The notes: generated by a model from the sequence alone, not told the origin. Counted from the stretch's first letter, positions 35,102-47,373 are shown. The stretch is DNA of 64,000 bases from Hyaloraphidium curvatum (GCA_025558095.1 JAIVFI010000004.1:310001-374000); one strand, 5' to 3'. Translations and numbers: made by a program.

Positions 35102-35561
35102 GGTACGATGGGTCACGCCGTGAGAACTCAAGGGGTCCAACGCGCTAATCTTCCCGGGGCGACGCGGGTAGGGCGACGCACCGGGGGTGGCGCTCAGAGA
35201 TTATCTGCGCGTTCGCGCGTCCGCGTGGTCCGCCGCAACCCCCAGGCTGGTGATCTGATCGATACTCCGCCCCACCACACGAAGAGATCGGCGAAAGAAA
35301 CGACTCCGTCATGTGGCTTCGGCAGTGGGCAAGATTGCATCAAACTCTCGGTCTCCCGGCTGCCTTCGCGAGCGGATCGACGCCTCCGATGTTTGGGTGG
35401 ACACACGTGCACTACACATGGACTGTTGAGGGTGAAGCGACGATGTTCACGCATAATGTACAGATTACACCAAATCATGGTATCCAGTAGTCTATGCCTT
35501 TGGCCAGGCGGTCATCCGCCGGGTATCTCGGTTCCAGCCTGCGTCCTCCCGGGCGCCTGCT
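35102..35561. other. Intergenic region upstream of PFK
   Basis: 460 bp between two minus-strand genes; expected to hold the PFK promoter and the ankyrin-gene 3' end. It is less GC-rich from about 35395 to 35500. Nothing else recognised. Confidence 0.5.
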
Positions 35562-38500
35562 TCAGGCCTGCACGGTCATGCGCTCCACCTGCTCCGTCGT
35601 CTTGGCGATCGAGGCGTCGCTTTCCCACTTGGCTGCGGGCTCCTCGGCATCCCCGGCCGCGACGCTGGGGCTGGAGCCAAACACCTCGGGGATCTCCCCG
35701 CGGATGATGGTCATGCTCCTCGGGTCGTTCATGGGCGCGACGCCCGGCATCTGCACCTGCGAGACGCCGCGGGAGAAGGGCTTGGCCGAGGGGCCGACGG
35801 GCCTGACCGATGGGTGCAGGTTGTCGGGCACCACGATCGACGCGCAGCTGGCCGCCTTGAGTACGGCCGAGATGAGCGACGAGGCCGAAGCCTGGGCATC
35901 GTAGCCCTCGGCGGCAGCCATGGTGTCCTGCAGGCGATCGGGGGTCAGCTTCGCGGCAGCGGATCGCAGCCGCCGTTGGTGCCCACCTGCTCAAAGAAGA
36001 AGAGGCTCTTGTACTTGGCCTTCTTGTCGTCCGCATCCGCGTCCGCCTCGCGGGCCACAGGGCGCTCCCCGGATCCGGAGGCAGCCCCGCCCTCAGAAAA
36101 ACCCGCGGCAGGCTTGGGCGGGAGGATGCCGTCGACGTCGTCGCGGACGGCGGCGAGGCGCTGCAGCAGGCGCTCGTGGAAGGCCTTCTCGGCCTCGAGC
36201 TTGTTGAGCGCGGCGAGGAAGCTCTTGCGGATCTCGACCATGGGGTTCGAGGCGTTGACCATCTCGAACTGCTTGGACATGTCGTCGAACTGCTTGGAGA
36301 TGGCCCCGTGCAGCTCGCCGACCCGGCCGGCGACCTCGTTGCACTTGGCGTCGTAGATCCCGCGGGCCTCGTCCAGCTCGCGGCGGTCCTTCTCCATCTC
36401 GCGGTCGAACATGTTGCGCATCTGCGCGACCTGCACGTCGACGATCTTGGTCAGCACGTTGAGCATCTCGACGTCCTCGGTGAGCTGCGGATCGAAGCCT
36501 AGTCAGCGACGTGCACGGAAACCGCAAGCAAGCCGCGCAGCAGCCCACCTTCTGGGTGTCCAGCCTGAACTTCTCGTGGAAGTGCTCCGAGAACTGCACG
36601 ATCTGCTGCTCGAACCTCGCCAGCGACTCGAGCTCCGGCGCCCCGTCCTTGGGGAACCTGAAGCGCCCCTTGAGCGGCGCGATGGCCGCCACCAGCGCCT
36701 CGAGCTGCGCCGCGTACCCGGCGCGCTCCGTGGCCAGCGTCGCCTTCTCCTCGTCCAGCTGTGCCAGCTGCCTCCGCAGGTCGGCGACCGAGGCCTGCAC
36801 GGGGCGGCGCGACTCGAGGTCGATGCGGGCCTCGAACGAGTCGGCGACCTCCTTCTTGCGCTGGATGCGCTCGTTGAGCATGATCAGGAGGCGGCCGCGG
36901 TCGCGGATCGAGTCGACCTGCTCGTCGACCCTGTCGGAGCCCTCGAGCTCGGCGATGCGGCGCACGAGGGCGTCGATCTTCTTCATCGGCGGGTCGACGG
37001 CCGCGAAGTCGGTCGAGGGCCGGGTGACGGCCGCGGCGAGGGCGCGGGTGACGAAGGACAGCACCTTCTCGGGCCTGCCGCGGGCGAGCGTGCCGCGGAC
37101 GGCGGCGAACTCGGCCTCGCACGGGTCGAACGAGGCGTCGTACGATGCGAGCGAGGCCGCCCTGCGGGCCACCTTGTCGAGCCGCTCGGTGAGGTACGAC
37201 TCGAGCGGGAACACCATGGGGCCGAGCACGCTCTTGACGGCGTCGTTGGTGGCGAGGTCCAGGGCCGGGTGGCAGTTCTCGTCCGTGAGCGGGAGCATCT
37301 CGGGGAACCGCGCCAGCAGGTCGCGCACGATGCCCGAGTGCCCGGCGGCGGCGGCGATCATGACGGCGTTGCGGCCCAGGCGGTCCACGCACGTGTGGTC
37401 GACCTGCTCGGCGACGAGGTACTTGACGATCTGCAACACTCGGGTCAGCGGTGCATCTTGCTGCGGTGCGTGCACCCCGGACATACCTCGGAGCTGCCCT
37501 GGCCTGCGGCCAGCAGCAGCGGCGTGTTCCCGCGGTAGTCCGCGGCGTCGAGCACGGACCTGTCCGCCCCCCGGAGCACCCTGAGCACCTCAGTGAGCCC
37601 CGCGATGGTTGCCACGTGGGCGGGGGTGTATCCCTCGCGGTCCTGCTTGGACAGGTCCGCGCCCTTGCTCACGAGGCACCCGGCGACCTCGACGCGGCGC
37701 TGGTCCAGGGCCAGCAGCAGCGGCGTCGCGCCGAGGGCGTCCACGGCGTCGATCATGCCGGGCCGGATGTTGAGGATGAACCGGACGACGTCCATGTGGC
37801 CGCGCAGGCCGGCGACGTGCAGGATGTTGCGGCGGTTCTCGTCCGTGGCGTCGGCGTTGGCGCCGCGGTCGATCAGGAGGCGGAGCACGTTGAGGCGGCC
37901 GTTGGCGGCGGCCTCGGTGACGGCGGACCAGCCGCGGAAGTCGGCCCAGTTGAGGTGCTCGGGCTGGGGGTAGCGCTCGATCAGCTTCTGGACGGTGCTG
38001 TGCGGATGGGGTGGATCAGCTGGTGCGTCTCGGCGAGGCAACGAGGCCACCAACTCGAGGAATCCGTTGCGCGCAGCCAGCTGCAGGGGCGACGGAAGCT
38101 TGCGGTCCGAGGTGAGGTAGCGGGCGCCGGTGTCGAGGAAGCGCTCGACGACTGTCGGAGACATCCATCAGCGACATCAGAGTGCAACGAAAGCGGTCCG
38201 ACGTACTGGCATCGAAGCCGTAGTGGCTGGCGTACATGAGCGCGGTCCAGCCACTGTCGTCGGTGTCGTCGACCGCGGCGCCGCGGTCGAGGAGGAGGGT
38301 GACGGCTGCGGCCGCCGGGGTGAGTTTGACGAGCGGGCGGAGGGCTCCGCGGCGGACCCACTGGACTCCCGGCCCCAGGTCGAGGCCCACATCAGCGGGT
38401 TCCTGCCCTTCTTGTCCCTCTTCTTCATGTCGGCCCTGTTGTTGAGCAGGAGACGGATGATGTCGTCGCGGCCTGTCACGTGCGAACAGGGTGAGATTCC

Positions 38501-39043
38501 GGTGCACGGATCGGCCGCAAAGCAGGGGAAAACCCACCCTCCTGGGCGGCAAACATGAGGCCCGTGTGTCCCTCCTGGAATGGGCGCAAGAGACCGGCTG
38601 TCAGACCCGAAGTGCGTGCGATGCGGGGGCGGCAAACAAGGACGCACCGAGTCGGCGTCGTCCACCAGCTGGTCGATCGCGATCCCGCCCGACTTGAGCA
38701 GCCCCGCCATCGCGGCGAGGTCGCCATTTGCCAGCGCCCTGGTCCACATGCCGCCGGGCGTGGTCGCGTCGACGTCGTCCACGCACGGGCGGATCCGCGG
38801 GGTGTCGGAGCCCGGCTGGGCGGCGACGCCCGGGGACAGGTCCTGCTTGCCCAGCGTGGCCGATCGGGACAGGCCGACGACCGAGGTCACGGCGACGTCG
38901 ACGGTGGGCTTGGGCGCGGGGGCGGCGACGTTGGGCGCCGGCGCGGGGACCGGCATCGGCGCGGCGGCGGCGTCGGCGGCATGCTTCTTGGCCTTGGAGT
39001 CGGACTTTTTCCTGCGGTGCAGGAGCGAGACGCCGCTGAACAT
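35562..39043 (-). CDS. Ankyrin-repeat and coiled-coil protein, unknown role
   Basis: Nine exons: 39043-38648, 38574-38538, 38472-38362, 38305-38207, 38151-38043, 37997-37487, 37430-36549, 36484-35987, 35927-35562 (1002 aa). After a basic N-terminus and a disordered Ala/Pro region, ankyrin units run from about residue 110 to 430: GHTGLMFAAQEGRDDIIRLLL, GRNPLMWAS, GWTALMYASHYG, LQLAARNGF, GWSAVTEAAANGRLNVLRLL, RNILHVAGLRGHMDVVRFIL, ATPLLLALDQ, GYTPAHVATIAG, GNTPLLLAAG. A long Glu/Arg-rich coiled coil follows (AELEGSDRVDEQVDSIRDRG ... LVAAIAPLKG), then further helices. The 45-nt intron at 38042-37998 is in frame, so its removal is a judgement. No enzymatic domain or known orthologue is recognised. 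Confidence 0.8.
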
Positions 39044-39374
39044 GTCTGCTGCGGCGCTTTGAGGTCTGGCGGGTGCCGGTCTGCGGGGGGACGCTTGTTA
39101 GGCGGCGGGGACACGGGGGCGCCGCGGGGCCGGCGGCGGCGATGGGCGGCGGGTGGGCCGCCGGGAGCTCGGCGCACCTGCGAGCGAGCTTTGCGGCGTG
39201 CGATGGGCGCCTCTCTGGCTGTGCAGCGTGCTCGCCTGCGTCAGCTTTGGGGATCGGGTGTGTTGTTTGGCCCTCGTTCGCCTAGCCGCCTTAAATAGCG
39301 CGAGCGAAGACCGGCGAACTCCGCCGGCTCTCCTTTTGCCAACCCGCGGCATCCCGGCGCAGGCCCCGGCCGCG
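39044..39374. promoter_or_regulatory. Divergent promoter region with TATA-like box
   Basis: 331 bp between the ankyrin and zinc-cluster genes. The only AT-rich element is TTAAATAG at 39291-39298, 77 bp before the plus-strand ATG. Assignment as a TATA box is tentative. Confidence 0.35.
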
Positions 39375-41311
39375 ATGACCAAATCGGCGGCACCGCGCAG
39401 CAATCCACGCGCAAAGGTGGGCGGAGCGGGGCGGCGGGCGCGGACGCCGGGGCGGCGGGCGGGCGGCCCCCGGGGAACTCCCCGCCGTCGGAGATCCGCG
39501 CCGCGCCAACGCGCGTCCGGGCGATGCCGCGGCGGCCGCTGACTCATCGCGCGCTCCGCTCTCCCAGAAGGCCGGCGGCGGGCAGCCCGGCGGCCGCGCG
39601 GACTCGCCCGGCGGCTCGCCGCCCCCGGAGACGCCGCCCGCCGGCGACGCGCACGGGCCCGCCACGCCGCGGGACGCGCCGGGCGCCCTCGCGCAGCTCC
39701 AGTGGGACCCCAAGGCGCCGCACGCCTTCTCGCTGTGGACGCCGAAACAGGAGCCCGGCGCCGCGCAGGCCCCGCTCGCCGCGCAGCTCGGCAACCCCGT
39801 GCCGCTGGCAAACGGCGCGGACAGCTGGACGAGGCAGAAGCGGCCGCAGGTGCGCAACGCATGCGGTGGGTCGGCGTGCCGGGGAACGCCTTCTGCGCCG
39901 CTGATGTGCATCGTTCCCCTCCCCCGCAGTGCACTGCCAGCGCGCATGCAAGAAGTGCGACAACAACAGGCCGTGCGACAGATGCGTCCGTGCGTGCTTG
40001 CGCCCGCGTGCGCCCGGTTTCCGCTGACCCCCTCCCCCGCCAGGCCTGGGCCTGACCGGATGCGTCGACTCGCAGCGCAAGTCGCGCAAGAAGCACGGCC
40101 AGACACCCAGCGTCGGTGACCCCGCACAGCTCAGCCCGTCGACCGCCGAGCCCCCGAGCCCGCTGCTCGCTTCCCCGGTCGACAGCCTGCCCGACGGCGC
40201 GTCGCCCGCCACCACGCGCTCGGCGTCGGTGTCCGCCTCGCTCGCGAGCTCCCGCGCCCCGTCGCCGCGGGCCTCGGGCAGGAACGGCGCCGCCTCGGCA
40301 TCGAGCTCGCGCCGCACCAGCGGGCAGCCCTCGTTCATCGCCAAGCCCGCGCTCTCGAGCACCGCGGCATCGACGGCGCCCTCCTCCGCCGCCTCCCCGA
40401 TCGCCCTCCCCGCATCCCGCCCCGCCTCGGGCCTGGGCATCGACGGCCTCGCACCGCTGTTCCTCGACCCCGCCCCCGCAAACGGCAACGGCGCCCTGCT
40501 CCTCCCCCTTCCCGCCGCCAACGGCCGCAAGCCGCGCGCGCGGAACCCCCCCAAGCCCAAGGCCAAGCCCGCCCCGGCCCCCGCCGCGCCCGCACCCCCC
40601 GCCGACCCCGAGCCCAGCGACGATGTCCGCCCGGAAGATCCCGCGGCGTCCGACTCGGCGTCGCTGTACAGCACCGCGCCGTCGCTGACCACGGAGCAGG
40701 AGCTGCCCGGGGCGGAGCGCTTCGGGAGCGCGGAGGCGTGGGAGGAGGAGGCGATGGCGGTGGATGCGCCCGAGGACGGTGTGTTGGACCTCGACGTGAA
40801 CGGGGAGGGAGACGTGGACGGGGACGATGAGATGCTCGTGGATGCGCCGAGGGGGCCTTCGCCCGAGGCAACCCCCGCCGTGGCATCCGCCGCGGCTCAA
40901 GCCGCGGTGCCGGCACCCGCGCCCGCATCCGCACCCGCAACGGCCCTCCCGTCGGGCGTGGTCCCCGCGCCCCGCCTGCGCCGGCGCAGCGGCACCCCCG
41001 TCCCCGCGACCGAGCTCACGGTCGGCGACGCCGTCGAGCTGCGCGCGCACCTCCTCAAGCCCTCGGCCGCCGCCGCCGCCGCGGACCCGATGCTCTCGCT
41101 GGCGGCCGTCGCCGTGGCGCTGCTGGACGGGGGGGAGCTGGACCTCTCGGGCGAGATGGAGCTGCCGCCGTGGTTCAAACGGGGGGCGGGGAAGAGGGTG
41201 CCGCTGCATGCGCTCGAGGTGGGGGGGAAGCCGATGTTCGGGGCAGGCTTCGGCACCGCGCTGGAGCTGGACCGGATCGCGGCGAGGGAGGCAAAGAAGC
41301 CGCGGCGGTGA
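39375..41311 (+). CDS. Zn2Cys6-like zinc-cluster transcription factor
   Basis: Four exons: 39375-39416, 39568-39865, 39930-39989, 40044-41311 (555 aa). The DNA-binding motif is split over three exons: RQKRPQVRNAC, VHCQRACKKCDNNRPCDRCV, then RLGLTGCVDSQRKSRKKHG. The cysteines follow C-x2-C-x3-C-x2-C-x5-C-x2-C-x6-C, the zinc-cluster variant with a QxVxNACxxCxKACKKC start known in many basal and basidiomycete fungi. The rest is low-complexity Ala/Pro/Ser and acidic sequence, plausible activation domain, with a folded-looking helical end. The third exon (60 nt) carries most zinc ligands. Targets are unknown. Its stop is 21 bp from the stop of the opposite gene, so the transcripts likely overlap. 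Confidence 0.82.
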
Positions 41312-41332
41312 CGTGCTGTACCCGAGGCCAAA

Positions 41333-42904
41333 CTACATCCTCGCCTCCCCGACGCCCCCCGCATCCAACCCCAGCAGCCCGCAGCACTCTGCCAACCCGG
41401 CCGCCAGCGCCGCGTAGCCCCTCCTCCTGCCCTCCCTCGCACCCCCGTCCGGGATCCCCTTGACCCGCACCGCGTAGGTGGCCGACGACACGGCGCCCGC
41501 CAGCGCGTGCAGATGGCGCGCCGCCGCCGCCGGGTCCGGCACGCCGAAGCACAGATCCCCGCCCGGCGCGCGGGGGAGCCGGTGCGGCGCGCGGGCGAGA
41601 AGCAGCAGCGGCTCCCTCAGCCCCTCGGGCTGCTCGACCCCGCCTTCCTCCGCGGCGGGCGGCGTCGACGCGAGGATCGACGCCAGCTTCGCGCGGACGT
41701 AGTGCACGAATATCCCAGCCGCCGCCGCCGCCGCGCCGTCGTTCCCCCCTCCCGCGTCCCCGGTGTCGGGCAGCGCGAACGCCGACGCCGGCAGCGCCGC
41801 GGGCCCGTCCAGCCCGCGGGCGAGGTGCGGGAACAGCACCGCCGCGCGGGCCAGCGCCGATGCCAGCGCGGCGGAGACCGCCGGTGCCGGGAGGGACGGG
41901 GCGTCGGGGCGGTGGGTGTTTTTCTCGCGCATGGTGGAGGCGGCGAAGCCGCGGAAGGAGGCGAGGAGGGCCGAGGCGTCCGGCGGCGGGCCGGGGGACC
42001 AGGATGTGCGGCCGACGTACGCTTTGCGGAGCGAGTCGGGGGGGCGGGAGGCGGAGAGCATAGCAAAGAGGTCGGATTTGGTGCCGCGTTCGTGGAGGAT
42101 GGCGATCCGGTGCGAGGGCGGGAGGGAGGCGACCTCGTCCGCGGACGACAGGGAAATAGTCCCGCCGAGGTCGGCCACGAGGTCCAGGTTGGATTGCAGG
42201 TGCGGTCCGTAGGCTGGATCAGAGATCGCGGCAAAGGTCACCGTGTTGCCCTCCGCGGAAAGCTGGCGGGAGAGGTAGATGCCCGCGGCGACGAAGCGCA
42301 GGTCGAGGGCGTTCAGGGGGCGGTCCGCCGGGAATCGCGGGTAGACGACGGTGACGTCGCCTGCCGCGCCTTTTGTCGCGTCGGACCGCGCGGCGGGTCC
42401 GCGGTCCTCGAGCATGTAACGAAGAAAGGCCCGCCAGTCGAGGTGGAAGTGCAGTACGAGCTCGTGTCTGGAGCACGAGGCCACCATGGCGGTGGGCCGG
42501 AACGCCGCCACTATCCTGCCGCACTCGGCCTCGGCCAGAGCTCTCGGTGACCGTGCCTCTTCTTTGGTTTCTGCATGTGCGCCGTCCGCAGCCGCACGCT
42601 GCGCGGGCTCCCACGGCACCTCCTGCCCCAGCTCCCGCAGAGCAGCCGTCACCCTCCCCAGCTTCAAAGACACCTGTCCGATCCTGACTGCTGGCTGTTT
42701 CCCGCCCGTTCGGCCTCCGGACGTGGCGTCTGCACCGCCGCTGCCCTCGCCGCCCCACGCCATCTGCACGCCGCTCCGCGCGCTCTTCCAGCTCTTTGGC
42801 GGCTGCGGGTGCTCAAACAGGGGCACGATGAGCTCGGGAGGAAGGGCAACGAGGCGCTGCTCGCGCGACAGCGCCTCAGCAAGGTCCTGCAGGATGCGGT
42901 CCAT
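41333..42904 (-). CDS. Uncharacterised protein, weakly DALR/DALRD3-like
   Basis: Single open frame of 523 aa from ATG 42904. I do not recognise it with confidence. Visible parts: an N-terminal segment with FEHPQPPKSWKSA, a Gly/Ala-rich linker, a middle alpha/beta-like region (GDVTVVYPRFPADRPLNALDLRFVAAGIYLSRQL ... ILHERGTKSDLFAML), and an Ala-rich helical end. FVHYVRAKLASILAS resembles the YxxYAxARIxSIxR motif of the DALR anticodon-binding domain of arginyl-tRNA synthetases, and its position fits DALRD3-type proteins, which lack the catalytic core. No synthetase HIGH or KMSKS motif exists. In-frame introns could be hidden in the Ala-rich parts. It is divergent from NMT1 (81 bp). Confidence 0.5.
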   Translation of the reverse strand: MDRILQDLAEALSREQRLVALPPELIVPLFEHPQPPKSWKSARSGVQMAWGGEGSGGADATSGGRTGGKQPAVRIGQVSLKLGRVTAALRELGQEVPWEPAQRAAADGAHAETKEEARSPRALAEAECGRIVAAFRPTAMVASCSRHELVLHFHLDWRAFLRYMLEDRGPAARSDATKGAAGDVTVVYPRFPADRPLNALDLRFVAAGIYLSRQLSAEGNTVTFAAISDPAYGPHLQSNLDLVADLGGTISLSSADEVASLPPSHRIAILHERGTKSDLFAMLSASRPPDSLRKAYVGRTSWSPGPPPDASALLASFRGFAASTMREKNTHRPDAPSLPAPAVSAALASALARAAVLFPHLARGLDGPAALPASAFALPDTGDAGGGNDGAAAAAAGIFVHYVRAKLASILASTPPAAEEGGVEQPEGLREPLLLLARAPHRLPRAPGGDLCFGVPDPAAAARHLHALAGAVSSATYAVRVKGIPDGGAREGRRRGYAALAAGLAECCGLLGLDAGGVGEARM

Positions 42905-42985
42905 GGCGGGCTGTTGACTTGTGATCGATCAGGCCACGCGATCGACTCCAACTACCGGCGTCGCGGTCCAGACGAAGGCGAGACG

Positions 42986-44781
42986 ATGTCGGGGGACAAG
43001 GACGCCGCCGATGGGCCTTCGGGCGCGCCGGAGCCGGCCGAGGAGGTCGACGGCGTCATCGACGGCGGCTCGCAGGTGCCCGCCGGCTTCCCGTCGCGGC
43101 AGCGGCAGCCGAAGCCGCAGGCGGGCCCGTCGGCGCCGGCCGAGCTGTCAGCGCGCGACTTCGACGCAAAGCAGGCCAAGCAGCTCGAGGACCTGCTCAA
43201 GTCGCTGTCGACGGGCGCCGGCCCCGCGGGCGCGCGCAACGCGCTCGCGCTGCAGCAGCAGCTCGGCCTGCTGGGCAGGGCGGACAAGAACGCCGCAAAG
43301 GGGCCCGAGCAGCACAAATTCTGGGGCACGCAGCCGGTGCCGCAGCACGCGGATAAGGTCGAGGCGGACGGGCCGATCGAGCCGGACAAGGCCGAGGGCG
43401 AGATCCGGAAGGAGCCGCTGCCGCTGCCCAACGAGTTCGAGTGGTGCCTGGTGGACGTGACGGTCGAGGAGGAGGTTGGGGCCGCGCATCGACGCGTTTC
43501 GGGCCGCCGCTGACGGCCGATGGCCCCCGCAGCTCAAGGAGCTCTACACGCTGCTGACGGAAAACTACGTCGAGGACGACGACGCCATGTTCCGGTTCGA
43601 CTACTCGGCGGCGTTCCTGAAGTGGGGCCTGCAGCCGCCGGGCTGGCGGAAGGACTGGCACGTGGCGGTGAGGGTCAAGGAGGGCAAGCGGAAGCTGGTC
43701 GCCTTCATCTCGGCCATCCCCAGCGTGATCCGCGTTCGCGATCAGTGGGTTCATCGGCCAGCGTATCGCAGGGACGGTGTGATTGACCCCGCGGGTTGCT
43801 GCAGCCAGCAGACCATGGTCGAGATCAACTTCCTCTGCGTCCACAAGAAGCTCCGCTCCAAGCGCCTCGCCCCAGTCCTCATCAAGGAAATCACGCGGCG
43901 CGTGCACCTCACCAACTGCTTCCAGGCCGTCTACACCGCCGGCGTGCTCCTCCCCAAGCCCGTCTCGAGCTGCAAGTACTACCACCGCAGCCTGAACCCC
44001 AAGAAGCTGGTCGAGACGGGCTTCAGCCACCTCGGCAAGAACCAGACTATCCCCCGGCTCGAGCGACTGTACAAAATCCCCGCCGTGGGTCCGCCGGCCG
44101 CGCAAATGCCGCCTCCGCGTGCTGACGCGAACGCTTCAGTCCCCGACGATACCCGGCTTCCGCGCCATGACCGAGGCCGACGCGCCAGAGGTCCAGCGGC
44201 TCCTTTCGTCCTACCTGGTGCGGTACGAGCTCGCCCCCGTGTTTTCCGAGGAGGAGGTGAAGCACTGGTTCACGCCCATCAAGGGCGTCGTGGAGAGTTT
44301 CGTCGTCGAGGTGCGTTGGACGCGTCGACGTCTTCGTTCGTTGCCGATCGATCCAACACCTGTGCTCTTTCAAGGACCCGCAAAAGGCCGGCCACCTCAC
44401 GGACTTTGTCTCGTACTACTCCCTCCCCTCGTCCGTCATCAACAACGAGAAGCACCGGCGGATCGAGGCCGCCTACCTCTTTTACTACGCCAGCGAGTCG
44501 GTGCTGGCTGGCGGCGCGCCGGCGCCGCGGCTGCAGGAGCTGGTGCGGAGCGGCCTGATCGAGGCCAAGAACGTGGGTCGCCTGATCTGCCGCAGGAAGC
44601 TCGCTCACCCCGTGGCATGCAGCGCAATTTCGACGTGTTCAACTGCCTGGACCTGATGGACAACCAGACGTTCCTGGAGGAGCTCAAGTTCGGCAAGGGC
44701 GACGGGACGCTGCACTACTACCTCTACAACTTCCGGGCACGGCCGGTGGCGACGGGCAAGATGGGACTGGTGCTTTTGTAG
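42986..44781 (+). CDS. NMT1: Glycylpeptide N-tetradecanoyltransferase (N-myristoyltransferase)
   Basis: Six exons: 42986-43474, 43533-43744, 43805-44084, 44140-44310, 44375-44572, 44623-44781 (502 aa). A disordered charged N-terminus leads to [11 protein letters not shown], then [43 protein letters not shown], and [30 protein letters not shown], the myristoyl-CoA region. C-terminal landmarks are FYSLPSSVI-like [16 protein letters not shown] and the terminal LVLL, whose carboxylate is catalytic in the family. It attaches myristate to N-terminal Gly of ARF GTPases, calcineurin B and others. All five introns are 50-66 nt; three have GTGGGT donors. Confidence 0.96.
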
Positions 44782-44930
44782 GAAGGGGCGGGAAAAGATG
44801 ATCGTCAATGTAGAGGGAGATCGCGCGGGGCTGGGCGCTCAGCAATCGAAGCTGGGATCAGGCCGCCCGCCGGAGGAACGCGATCACGCGTGCGAATCGC
44901 CACTGAGGTCACGCACACTCCGCCCCAGAA

Positions 44931-47373
44931 ATGGCGCACGCCCGAGCCGGGTGGCCGGGCGGCCAGACGCCGCTGCCGCCGCCGCGCGCGCCCGGGGGCG
45001 GCAGCGACGCGGGGCTCGTCGCGGTGCCGGTCGCGGTGGTGTCGTCGTGCGTGCTGCTGCTGTGCGCTGCGTGGGCCGTGCAGCACTTCTGCGGCGGCGC
45101 GTCGGTGAAGCGCGGCGCGTCGATGTCGCCGGCGAAGGACGGCTGGTTCGCCGTGCGCGGGCGGCGGCGCGCCGATTACCTGCTGGACCGCTGGGAGGAC
45201 GGGCTGCGTGGGGCGGGCATCGACACGGCCCCCGTCCGCACGGTCGGCCCCGATCTGCGCAGGGAGATCGACGAGCGCGGCGGCCCGGCCCTGGCGCCCC
45301 GCTTCGTGCCCAACGCCGACGTCGGCCCGCTGCACGAGACCGGCGACGGCGAGGCGCCCGTGCAGCGCACCCTGTTTGACCTGAACGACCCGTTCGACGA
45401 CGTGCTGTCGTGGGGCGGCGTGTCGGTGCACGAGGGCAAGTCGATCACATTCAGGAAATGGTCCGAGCGGTGCGCCGTCTGTGGGTAGTGGGGTGCACTC
45501 GCAGTCGGGGATCAGATCTGACCGGCCCCCATTTCCAGCGGATCTGCCGCTCTTCAACCCGAATCCCAACGCGGACTACTTCTACTTCGAGGCCATGCTA
45601 TCGCTCGTCGGGCCCGACACGGCGTGGGTTGAGGCGCACCGGATGCAGCAGGCGGCGGCGGCGAGCGCGCAGAACCAGCTGCAGATCCAGGCCCAGATCC
45701 AGAGCCAGCAGGCGATGCTCAACTCGTACGCGGCCGCCGCCCAGGCGCTGGGTCTGCAGGGCTTCAGCAACTTCAACGAGCCGGACGTGCCGCCCTCCAA
45801 CTACGACCGATCCGCCTACGACCGCGACGGCTCGTCGCCCGGCCCCTCTAACCCCACCTCTCCTACCTCTCCGCGGGCGACGCTGGCCCACGTGCTCAGC
45901 GCCGTCGGCTTCGGACATCCCTCGTCGTCATCGGAGCGCGAGCCCCTCGCACCGGGCCAGGAACCCGCGCGCCCGGCGCTCCGCCGCCGCAACTCGGCCG
46001 AGTCCGTGCTCTCCTTCGAGACCGTGAACGAGAACGACACGCGGCAGCGCCGCCGGGTCTACATCCCCTCCTCGCGCACACTCCAGTCCCTCATGCCCAC
46101 CCGGGGCGACCCCCACGTGTCGATGGCCATCGGCCTCTGCGCCCGCCCTTACCCGCCCTTCCTCCTCCCTGGCCGGCACTTCCATTCGGTCTCGTACGTC
46201 ACCACCTCGAACGGCGCCTGGCTCAGCGTGTGCCTGGAGGACGATTTCGGCCGGGAGGTGCAGCGCGTGTACAACCTCGGCCTGACGGGCGGCTGGGTCG
46301 CCCGGCAGGGGGACACGGTCGGCGTCGGGTACCACCCCCGCCGCGGCGGCATCTTCTTCACCATCAACGGCCGCCGCATCCCCATACCGCTGGACGAGGA
46401 GGAGCTAGGGAAGCGGGACGCGGATTCCGAGGAGGACAGGGAGCCGCTGCTCGCGGGGAGCGCGGCGCTGCGGGACGAGTGGGCGCAGTACTTTGCCGTC
46501 GAGGACTCGCGCTACGCATGGCATCCCGTGGTCGGTTCCACGGGGCCGGGCGTGGTGCTCGTCAACACTGGGCGCGACGAGTTCCTGTTCCACGGATCCA
46601 ACTTCGAGGGGGACATCGGGCACGTCGGCCATGGCGCCACCGTCGAGACGGCCGATGTGCCGGTGCCTGGTGGTGCGGCTGGACCCGCAGCGTTGGGTTC
46701 CCCGTCGGGCTCCGCACAGGCTGCATCACCGAACCCTTCGACCTCTGGCCTGGACGTCATGAGGCGGCCTAGCACCTCGGCCTCGGAACGCGCCCCGGCC
46801 GCCGGTCCTTCCTCCGCAGCCGGCTCGTTCTCGACTTCGCACTCCTTCGGAACATCTCCCGTCTCGCAGGCCGACCTGGTCCTGCCCCTCGAGCTGCGCC
46901 GGGCTTACCTGCAGGACCCTGTCGAGGCAATCGACGCCGCGCTGGACAATGTGCGGATCCTGAACCCGCAGGCACGCTCGATCCTTGCCAGATCGCGCGC
47001 CCCGCGCGAGACCTTCGTCATCCCCCGCCCCGGCACAACCGCCCAAGCCCCGCCGCCAGACTACGAGACGGCAGTCACCCCGCCCCCCGGCGCGCAGCCC
47101 GCCGCGCCGTCCCCCGAACGGCGCCCCTCGCTCGCCAGCCCGTCGCGCCCGCGGACCCCGCGGTTGCGCGCGGACGACGACGAGGTGCGCGGGCACCGCC
47201 GCAACCTCTCGGGCACGCCGGCGCCCGACCCGCCCGGCGCGGAGCGGGTGTCGCTGCAGATCCGGAGGTCGATCGAGGACTTCAGGGCGCCGCAGGGCAG
47301 GGCGGGCAGGGTGGAGGTGCTGAAGGAGGACGGGACGCGGGTGGTGGTTGAGGAGGATCCGCCGGATTACTGA
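44931..47373 (+). CDS. SSH4: SSH4-like SPRY-domain endosomal membrane protein
   Basis: Two exons: 44931-45480 and 45539-47373 (794 aa). One membrane segment lies at residues 29-53 (LVAVPVAVVSSCVLLLCAAWAV), with a short N-terminus outside. WSERCAVSDLPLFNPNPNADYFYFEA is read across the intron. The SPRY domain spans roughly 385-540: MAIGLCARPYPPFLLPGRHFHSVSYVT, FGREVQRVYNLGLTGG, DTVGVGYHPRRGGIFFTING, HPVVGSTGPGVVLVNTG, FEGDIGHVGHGATVE. Yeast Ssh4/Ear1 are endosomal/vacuolar adaptors that recruit the Rsp5 ligase through PPxY. Here the tail has PPDYETA and a final PPDY at the C-terminus, both usable WW-domain ligands. A long Pro/Ser-rich region separates SPRY and tail. Confidence 0.88.

Noticed and set aside
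39098-41209. 703-codon minus-strand frame
   Set aside because: Antisense shadow of the zinc-cluster gene; Arg/Pro/Gly-rich, no family motif, and the plus strand has a split zinc motif restored by splicing.
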